From contig JBGSVW010000042.1 in the NCBI GenBank assembly GCA_041752735.1, positions 1-12,245 on the forward strand: DNA of 12,245 nt, given 5' to 3'. The position numbers and the translations under genes are program-made. A model generated the notes under the pieces. The model had not been told where the DNA came from. It saw only the letters and a list, made by a program, of their open reading frames with translations, and made no database searches. Below are positions 6,977-12,245 of the stretch, in pieces. The first letter of the stretch is position 1. Every line of letters begins with the position of its first letter. Source of the stretch: UBA1422 sp041752735 (lineage in GTDB: Bacteria > Bacillota > Clostridia > Peptostreptococcales > Anaerovoracaceae).

Positions 6977-7954
6977 ATGAAAATTATTGTCATTGGGCTA
7001 GGCTCTATGGGAAGAAGGCGAATCAGGTTAATTCAAAAATATAATAATTCTTATAGCATTACAGGAATCGATTTCAACAAAGATCGCAGAGAAATGTCTG
7101 AAAGCGAATTTGGTATCGAAACAAGTGAAAACCTAGAAGAGATCCTAAAAAATAGTGTATTCAACTGTGCGTTTATTTGTACTTCGCCATTGTCCCACAG
7201 TAAACTGATTAGCATCTGTTTGAAGGCAAATTTAGATGTTTTTACTGAATTGAATTTAGTGACCGATGGTTATTCCGAAAATATTCAATTGGCCAAAAAG
7301 AATAAGAAAGTTCTATTTTTGTCATCTACTTTCCTGCACAGAGAAGAGATTAAGAAAATTAATTCACTTGTGAAAGAGCAATCGGCAAATTTAAGTTACA
7401 CATATCACGTAGGCCAATACTTACCTGACTGGCACCCATGGGAAAATTACACAGATTTTTTCGTTGGGGATAAGAGGACCAATGGATGTCGAGAAATATT
7501 TGCAATCGAATTGCCATGGCTCATTGAAGTCTTTGGCAAGGTGAAGAGTATTATCGTTAGAAAAAATAAAATCAGTTCATTGAATATTGATTACAATGAT
7601 AATTTCATGGTGATTATTGAACATGAATCAGGTCACAGTGGCATGATTGCTGTCGATATTGTGACCAGAAAAGCAGTCAGAACGCTGGAAATTTTCGGAG
7701 AACATATGTATCTCACTTGGGATGGCTCCGTTGAAGGCCTTAAAATGATGGACATTGAGGCTAAGACAGAAGAGTATATTTGTCTGTATGAACAAGTGGA
7801 TCAACTGCAGCAATATAGTAAACTTGTCGTTGAAAATGCATATTATGATGAAATCAAAGCTTTCTTTGATATGATAATCCTTAACAAAGAACCTATTTAC
7901 AACTTTGAAAAAGATAAAGCCATTCTAGAGTTAATTGATAGGATTGAGGCATAG
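6977..7954 (+). CDS. Gfo/Idh/MocA-like protein lacking the usual catalytic residues
   Basis: The 325-residue protein keeps the Rossmann dinucleotide motif GLGSMG (7-12) and family length. The EKP signature is replaced by ELN (91-93), so the catalytic Lys is missing. In the second motif, alignment by eye with the next gene product puts Ile174, Ile177 and Pro180 where that protein has Asp181, His184 and Asp187. It shares YLPDW (148-152) with its neighbour, so the two are probably paralogues. It may be a non-catalytic partner, a cofactor-binding regulator, or an enzyme using other residues. Gfo/Idh-type genes occur in Campylobacter legionaminic loci (ptmF, from memory), which argues for a conserved role. 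It starts directly after the legG stop, with AAGGTGG five bases before the ATG. Confidence 0.75.
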   Translation: MKIIVIGLGSMGRRRIRLIQKYNNSYSITGIDFNKDRREMSESEFGIETSENLEEILKNSVFNCAFICTSPLSHSKLISICLKANLDVFTELNLVTDGYSENIQLAKKNKKVLFLSSTFLHREEIKKINSLVKEQSANLSYTYHVGQYLPDWHPWENYTDFFVGDKRTNGCREIFAIELPWLIEVFGKVKSIIVRKNKISSLNIDYNDNFMVIIEHESGHSGMIAVDIVTRKAVRTLEIFGEHMYLTWDGSVEGLKMMDIEAKTEEYICLYEQVDQLQQYSKLVVENAYYDEIKAFFDMIILNKEPIYNFEKDKAILELIDRIEA

Positions 7955-7956
7955 CA

Positions 7957-8907
7957 ATGCAAAAAAAATATAAAATTGCAATGATTGGAGCAGGATCAAT
8001 AGGGGAAAGACATCTTCAAAATATCGAAAAGGTTCTAAAAGACAGAGGAATTGAGTTCTCTATTGATTTGGTTAGAAGAAAATGTAGTGGCGCATTACAA
8101 CAGAGTGCAGAAAAGATTGTTACTACTGTTTTCACAGAAGATGATTACATTCCCGATGAATACGATGTGATGTTTATCACCAACCCAACTTATTTACATT
8201 ATGAAACAATAAAAAAATATAGCAATAAATCAAAGAACATGTTTATTGAAAAACCTGTTTTTGAAGATGCAACCGTAAATACATCAGACTTGGCCCTAGA
8301 TGAAAAAGGTGTATACTATGTCGCGTGCCCATTAAGATATACTGAAGTCTTGCAATATATAAAAAATAATGTTGACTTAAAGACTGTATACAGCGCCAGA
8401 GCAATTTGTTCCAGCTATTTACCTGATTGGAGAGAAGGGACAGACTATCGAAAAGCATACAGCGCACATATAGACCAAGGTGGTGGGGTTAGCATAGATC
8501 TTATACACGAGTGGGATTATATGACTTATTTATTTGGCAAGCCAAACCAGGTTTTAAATTATCGTGGTAAATTTTCACATTTAGAAATAGATAGTGAAGA
8601 CTTATCGGTCTATATTGCAAAATATGACAACATGTTAGCTGAAATACACTTGGATTATTTTGGGAGAAAACCCATAAGAGAGTTGCAGTTATTTACTGCC
8701 GACGAGACGATAGTGGCGGATATTGCGAATAGTGAAGTAAGGTATTTAAACGAAAACAGAACCATTCAATTTGATGAAGCAAGAAATGCATATCATCTAA
8801 AGGAAATCGAGAACTTCTTTGATATTCTAGAAGGTATTAAGAGTAATGAAAACAATATTAGCACAGCAATGACTACTCTAAAAATTGCAAAGGATGGTAT
8901 TATTTAA
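7957..8907 (+). CDS. Gfo/Idh/MocA-family oxidoreductase with canonical catalytic residues
   Basis: This 316-residue NAD(P)-dependent oxidoreductase has GAGSIG at 11-16, EKP at 98-100 and a GGGVSIDLIHEWD segment carrying Asp181, His184 and Asp187, the expected catalytic set. It probably acts on a sugar or nucleotide-sugar in the cytoplasm, but the substrate is not identifiable. Like the preceding protein it carries YLPDW (154-158), a shared mark in the substrate domain. The ATG lies two bases after the previous stop and the stop overlaps the legF ATG by one base (TAATG), so it is firmly part of the leg unit. It could make a legionaminic derivative, for example by oxidation-reduction of a hydroxyl, or supply an early precursor. 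Neither option is shown by the sequence. Confidence 0.8.
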   Translation: MQKKYKIAMIGAGSIGERHLQNIEKVLKDRGIEFSIDLVRRKCSGALQQSAEKIVTTVFTEDDYIPDEYDVMFITNPTYLHYETIKKYSNKSKNMFIEKPVFEDATVNTSDLALDEKGVYYVACPLRYTEVLQYIKNNVDLKTVYSARAICSSYLPDWREGTDYRKAYSAHIDQGGGVSIDLIHEWDYMTYLFGKPNQVLNYRGKFSHLEIDSEDLSVYIAKYDNMLAEIHLDYFGRKPIRELQLFTADETIVADIANSEVRYLNENRTIQFDEARNAYHLKEIENFFDILEGIKSNENNISTAMTTLKIAKDGII

Positions 8908-9674
8908 TGAATATACTGTTTACAATCTGTGGAAGAGCGGGATCAAAAGGGATAAAAAATAAAAACCTAAAAGAGTTTTTAGGATTTCCATTGTCATTTT
9001 ATACCATATCCGCTATTGACTTGTTTGTTAAAAAAAATCCTCAACATAAATTTGATATCGCATTAAATACGGACAGTGAAGAGCTGATTGATCTGTTCGC
9101 AAACAAAGTAACCATACCAATCGACATCATAGTAAGAGCACCGGAGCTTGGCGCGGATAACACACCTAAAGTCAGTGTGATCCAAAATAGTTATGAGGTG
9201 ATGAAACAGAGATATGAGCGCGTTTACGATATGGTTGTTGATTTAGATATCACATCACCACTTAGAACTGTGAAGGATATTGAGGCATTAATAGAAAAAA
9301 AATCAAATTCCGATGCTGACGTTGTGTTTTCAGTTACAGATTCCAGACGAAACCCATACTTTAATATGGTAATGAAAACAGAAAATGGATATGAACGTGT
9401 AGTTAAGTCGAATTTTAATGCTAGACAAGAGGCACCGGAAATTTATGATATGAACGCTTCTATGTATGCGTATTCACCAGAGTTTCTCAATGGTGGTAAA
9501 GCAATATTTGAAGGCAAATGTGAAGTCATAAAAATGATGGACACCGCAGTGCTAGATATTGATAGTGAAAATGATTTTGATTTCATGGAGATTATTGCCG
9601 AATACTTATTTGCTCAAAATGAAGAAATGAAAAAAATACAAGAAAATATTAAAGCCTTGAAAATTAGCAATTAG
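8907..9674 (+). CDS. legF: CMP-legionaminic acid synthetase (NeuA/LegF/PtmB family)
   Basis: LegF transfers CMP from CTP to legionaminic acid, making the donor for glycosyltransferases; this is the last cytoplasmic step of the pathway. The 255-residue protein has the cytidylyltransferase N-terminal loop CGRAGSKGIKNKN (8-20), NTDS at 54-57, the TSPLR segment (116-120, here preceded by LDI rather than the common LQP), RQEAPEIYDMNASMY (173-187) and the metal-binding DIDSENDF segment near 217-224. It is about 25 residues longer than classic NeuA proteins, with a charged helical tail (ENIKALK). AAGGATGG precedes the ATG. The Leg rather than Neu or Pse assignment is by context, since these families are hard to separate by motif alone. 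Confidence 0.88.
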   Translation: MNILFTICGRAGSKGIKNKNLKEFLGFPLSFYTISAIDLFVKKNPQHKFDIALNTDSEELIDLFANKVTIPIDIIVRAPELGADNTPKVSVIQNSYEVMKQRYERVYDMVVDLDITSPLRTVKDIEALIEKKSNSDADVVFSVTDSRRNPYFNMVMKTENGYERVVKSNFNARQEAPEIYDMNASMYAYSPEFLNGGKAIFEGKCEVIKMMDTAVLDIDSENDFDFMEIIAEYLFAQNEEMKKIQENIKALKISN

Positions 9675-9703
9675 CACCAAAAGAGTAGAACAAGGAGACG
9701 GGA

Positions 9704-10792
9704 TTGAATCAATTAGATCCAAACTTAAATCAAAAAAAAGAGTTCATCATAAAAGCGCTTTATTACGGATTTTGGGCAGGCTTCGTATTTTTACTTTTAA
9801 ACTATGGTTTGCCGCTCATCACACCGTTTATTTTTGCATTTTTATTTGCCTTCATCATTCGTAGGCTGGCAGTCAGAACTCGGAACAAAATTCGCCTTCC
9901 ACTCAAACTTATCTGTGGTGTATATGTTCTGATTTTTTATAGTACCATTGGATTGATGTTGTCTTTGCTTGGCATTGGCGCGGTGGCGAAATTGGCCGAA
10001 TTTGTGGGCAACATTCCCGATTTGTACGACAGTTTATTCCAACCACTGCTGAACAATATCTTTGAGAGCATCCGTAAAACCGTGCTACTGATGGATCCCA
10101 CCATTGCCGATAGCTTGACCAGTCTTTATGACCAACTCCTCGCATCGGTTGGATCGATGTTAGGTAATTTTTCGGGGTGGATGTTGGCGTTGATATCCAA
10201 TCTTGTGTCATCGGTGCCGGGAATGGCTATCAAAATTTTACTGATGATCATTGCAACCTTCTTCGCTGCCATGGACTTTGATAAGTTCACAAATTATGTG
10301 AGCAGACAGATATCTCCGGAACAAAAAAACATATTGAAGCACATCAGGGATTATTTAACCGGCACCGTACTGCGTGTCTTGCGGGCATACGGAATTATCA
10401 TGAGTATTACCGCAATTGAACTTTCCATCGGGCTGACCATCATTGGGATCAATAATTCCATACTGATTGCGCTTTGTATCGCTTTATTCGATGTCCTGCC
10501 GGTTTTGGGAACCGGTGGCATCATGATTCCTTGGACTATCATAACCTTGATTCTTGGCGACTATAAAATGGGTGTCTCCCTATTGGCGATATATTTGATC
10601 GTGACCGTTGTCCGAAATGTCATAGAACCAAAGATCGTAGGGCCACAGCTTGGCTTGCACCCTTTGGTCACTTTGATGAGTTTGTTCGTTGGCGCACAGC
10701 TGTTTGGCGTTCTGGGATTGTTTGGATTCCCCATTGGGCTTTCCTTGTTGCTACACTTGAATAATAAGGGTATCATCCATATATTTAAATAA
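9704..10792 (+). CDS. AI-2E transporter family membrane protein, YtvI-like
   Basis: This 362-residue polytopic membrane protein belongs to the AI-2E/PerM family. It has about seven or eight hydrophobic segments, near residues 20-54, 68-92, 163-190, 226-248, 250-275, 277-301 and 320-350, with a soluble stretch in the 95-160 region. Conserved family marks are DVLPVLGTGG at 263-272 and EPKIVGPQLGLHPL at 308-321. These resemble the YtvI branch, annotated as a sporulation membrane protein in Bacillus and clostridia. The transported substrate is unknown; autoinducer transport should not be assumed. The start is a TTG five bases after AAGGAGA. It follows legF by 29 bases without a visible terminator, but its content and base composition look unlike the leg genes. 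Confidence 0.82.
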   Translation: MNQLDPNLNQKKEFIIKALYYGFWAGFVFLLLNYGLPLITPFIFAFLFAFIIRRLAVRTRNKIRLPLKLICGVYVLIFYSTIGLMLSLLGIGAVAKLAEFVGNIPDLYDSLFQPLLNNIFESIRKTVLLMDPTIADSLTSLYDQLLASVGSMLGNFSGWMLALISNLVSSVPGMAIKILLMIIATFFAAMDFDKFTNYVSRQISPEQKNILKHIRDYLTGTVLRVLRAYGIIMSITAIELSIGLTIIGINNSILIALCIALFDVLPVLGTGGIMIPWTIITLILGDYKMGVSLLAIYLIVTVVRNVIEPKIVGPQLGLHPLVTLMSLFVGAQLFGVLGLFGFPIGLSLLLHLNNKGIIHIFK

Positions 10793-10826
10793 AATTTATG
10801 AAGGCTGAAAACAAGAGGATAAATGC

Positions 10827-12245
10827 ATGCAAGAAAACTATTACAAAACGTTAATTGATATGCTTCCAACAGGATACGCCAAATGCAGGATCACCATCGA
10901 TGAGAAGGGGACCCTCACCGATATCGTATTTGTTGAGACCAATCCGGCATTCTTAAAAATCAGTGGCATAATGAGCGATGACCTGAGCGGCAGGAGCATC
11001 AGTGAATTCATTCCAAAAATTCCGGAGCTAGCCCAAAAATATGGTAAGCATATCCTAATGGCCTCAAAAAGCATAAGTCCTATTTCATTCGATTATTTTT
11101 CATTGACAAAAAGGCGTTGGCTCAGAGTCACCGCTTTCAGTCCCGAATCCGGGTACCTAGCAATCATGATTACCGACATTACCAGAGAAAAAACCGACAC
11201 CACGCCGGAGCTTGAAAGCGAGATTCTGCAGGGGTTTTTACATGCCATGAAAGATGGCGCTTTTGTCAAAAATGCGGAATATAAATACATCATGACCAAC
11301 AAAGCATTAGAAAACATCTTTCATTCCACTGCGGAGGAAATTTGGGGTCAAGAGGATGATAAGTTTTTGCCGGCAACCGCTGCAGAGGCCTGCCGCAAAT
11401 CGGATTACATTTCCCTCCAAGAGCAAAAGCTGGTGGTCACAGAAGAAATTGTCGGAAATGAAATCTTCGAAACAACTAAATTCCCGGTCTGCCTACCTGA
11501 TGGTGAATTTGGGGTAGGAGGAATCATACGGGATGTCACTGAATCCAAACTACAAAAGGAAGCATTGGAGCTGGCCCAGAAACAAATCCTAGAAGAAAAG
11601 AACCACTCTATTGCTCAAATGGAAGCCATGCTCAAAGGGCATGGAGCGGCAATGTTGATCATTGAGCCTGAATCCGGCCAAATCTTGGACGCCAATCCAG
11701 CAGCCACGGATTTTTATGGCTACTCAAAAGATGACCTACTGGCAATGAGGATGAACGACATTAACCTGTTACCACCGGAAGAGACCAGAAAGTATCGATT
11801 GGAAGCACTGGAGCAACAACAAAAATATATGACCTTCCCACATCGACTTAAAAATGGGGAAGTCCGTAAAGTTGATGTGTATGCCAGTCCAATTATTTAT
11901 AATGACAGCAAGGTGCTGTACGCCATTATATTTGATGTTATAGACCGGGAGAAGGCTCATGAAGAAATCAAATACATGAGTTTTCATGACTACCTGACGG
12001 GTGTATATAATCGACGCTTTTTTGAGGAGCAATTCAAGAGGTTGAATGTTCCTCGGAATTATCCTCTGGCAGTAGTCATGGGAGATGTTAACGGATTGAA
12101 GCTGATTAACGATTCCTTCGGCCATGCAAAGGGTGATCAGGTATTGATTCAAGCAGGACAAGGCATTCAAAAAAGCCTCCGTACTGATGACATTGTGGCA
12201 CGGCTTGGTGGGGATGAGTTTGGTATATTGTTACCATCCACCAAC
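10827..12245 (+). CDS. Triple-PAS diguanylate cyclase, 3' end beyond the window (partial)
   Basis: An uninterrupted frame of 473 codons runs from an ATG (AAGAGGA seven bases upstream) to the right edge. No membrane segment or signal peptide is visible. Three PAS-like sensor domains lie at about residues 10-120, 133-240 and 266-378; the third is the clearest (LIIEPESGQILDANPAA, then FYGYSKDDLL). A helical, coiled-coil-like linker spans about 240-268. The GGDEF domain begins near 385 with DYLTGVYNRR and keeps MGDVNGLKLINDSFGH (metal-binding Asp420) and GGDEF at 461-465. Arg452 and Asp455 form an RxxD motif five residues before GGDEF, the usual product-inhibition I-site. It should make cyclic di-GMP from GTP in response to an unknown cytoplasmic signal. 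The end, and any HD-GYP or EAL domain, is cut off. Confidence 0.9.
   Translation, partial: MQENYYKTLIDMLPTGYAKCRITIDEKGTLTDIVFVETNPAFLKISGIMSDDLSGRSISEFIPKIPELAQKYGKHILMASKSISPISFDYFSLTKRRWLRVTAFSPESGYLAIMITDITREKTDTTPELESEILQGFLHAMKDGAFVKNAEYKYIMTNKALENIFHSTAEEIWGQEDDKFLPATAAEACRKSDYISLQEQKLVVTEEIVGNEIFETTKFPVCLPDGEFGVGGIIRDVTESKLQKEALELAQKQILEEKNHSIAQMEAMLKGHGAAMLIIEPESGQILDANPAATDFYGYSKDDLLAMRMNDINLLPPEETRKYRLEALEQQQKYMTFPHRLKNGEVRKVDVYASPIIYNDSKVLYAIIFDVIDREKAHEEIKYMSFHDYLTGVYNRRFFEEQFKRLNVPRNYPLAVVMGDVNGLKLINDSFGHAKGDQVLIQAGQGIQKSLRTDDIVARLGGDEFGILLPSTN

Noticed and set aside
1940..9674. Reading the operon as sialic acid (neu) or pseudaminic acid (pse) synthesis
   Set aside because: A C4 aminotransferase of LegC type and PtmE are not needed for sialic acid, and the pathway has a NeuC-type hydrolysing epimerase rather than the PseG hydrolase of the pseudaminic route.
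9909..10211. 100-residue open frame on the minus strand
   Set aside because: It is a shadow of the AI-2E family gene; its composition (many Trp, Arg, Ser and Gln) is unlike a real product and no partner gene is nearby.
10823..10860. ATG at 10823 as start of the PAS-GGDEF gene
   Set aside because: This frame reaches a stop after eleven codons; the ATG at 10827 is in the long open frame and is well spaced from AAGAGGA.
11769..12170. 133-residue open frame on the minus strand
   Set aside because: It lies wholly opposite the PAS3-GGDEF coding sequence, which has clear motifs, and the antisense protein shows no recognisable domain.
1..12245. CRISPR array, tRNA or rRNA genes, insertion sequences
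   Set aside because: No regularly spaced repeats, cloverleaf-like segments, transposase motifs or terminal inverted repeats were seen on reading either strand.

Overview
The window is an AT-rich stretch in which every supported gene lies on the + strand, with short gaps, ATGA-type overlaps, strong Shine-Dalgarno sites and occasional TTG starts. These features, and a YtvI-like AI-2E family membrane protein next to a PAS-GGDEF regulator, suggest a Firmicute, probably a motile and possibly spore-forming clostridium. This placement is an inference; no rRNA or other taxonomic marker is present.

Region 1 (1-1721) holds the end of an open frame entering from upstream, a Gfo/Idh/MocA-type NAD(P) oxidoreductase (107-1093) and an overlapping SGNH-hydrolase-like protein (1071-1721). 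Both look like sugar-tailoring genes of a surface glycan or glycosylation locus. A 218-base gap (1722-1939) follows, with a terminator-like structure and, downstream of it, an extended -10 promoter candidate.

Region 2 (1940-9674) is the core: a tightly packed eight-gene unit for CMP-legionaminic acid, a nine-carbon sialic-acid-like sugar best known from bacterial flagellins and surface polysaccharides. The order is legC (PLP aminotransferase), ptmE (CBS pair fused to a sugar-1-phosphate nucleotidyltransferase, probably GDP-GlcN forming), legH/neuD-like (N-acetyltransferase), legI/neuB-like (condensation with PEP), legG/neuC-like (hydrolysing 2-epimerase), two adjacent Gfo/Idh proteins, and legF/neuA-like (CMP activation). 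PtmE makes the nucleotide-activated amino sugar; a 4,6-dehydratase (LegB, not in the window) would make the 4-keto sugar; LegC aminates C4; LegH acetylates the new amine; LegG removes the nucleotide and epimerises C2; LegI adds PEP; LegF attaches CMP. A dedicated ptmE points to the GDP-linked route described in Campylobacter rather than the UDP-linked one. The two Gfo/Idh genes are not needed for basic Leg5Ac7Ac and may make a derivative. One of the pair lacks the usual catalytic residues.

Region 3 (9704-12245) changes character and looks richer in G+C by eye: a polytopic AI-2E/YtvI-type membrane protein, then the start of a cytoplasmic triple-PAS diguanylate cyclase that runs off the right edge. 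The cyclase has intact GGDEF residues and an RxxD inhibitory-site motif. These look like ordinary chromosomal neighbours, although no terminator separates them from legF.

The best candidate for something undescribed is the pair of Gfo/Idh proteins (one canonical, one apparently catalytically stripped) embedded between legG and legF, together with the upstream Gfo/Idh plus variant SGNH gene pair.
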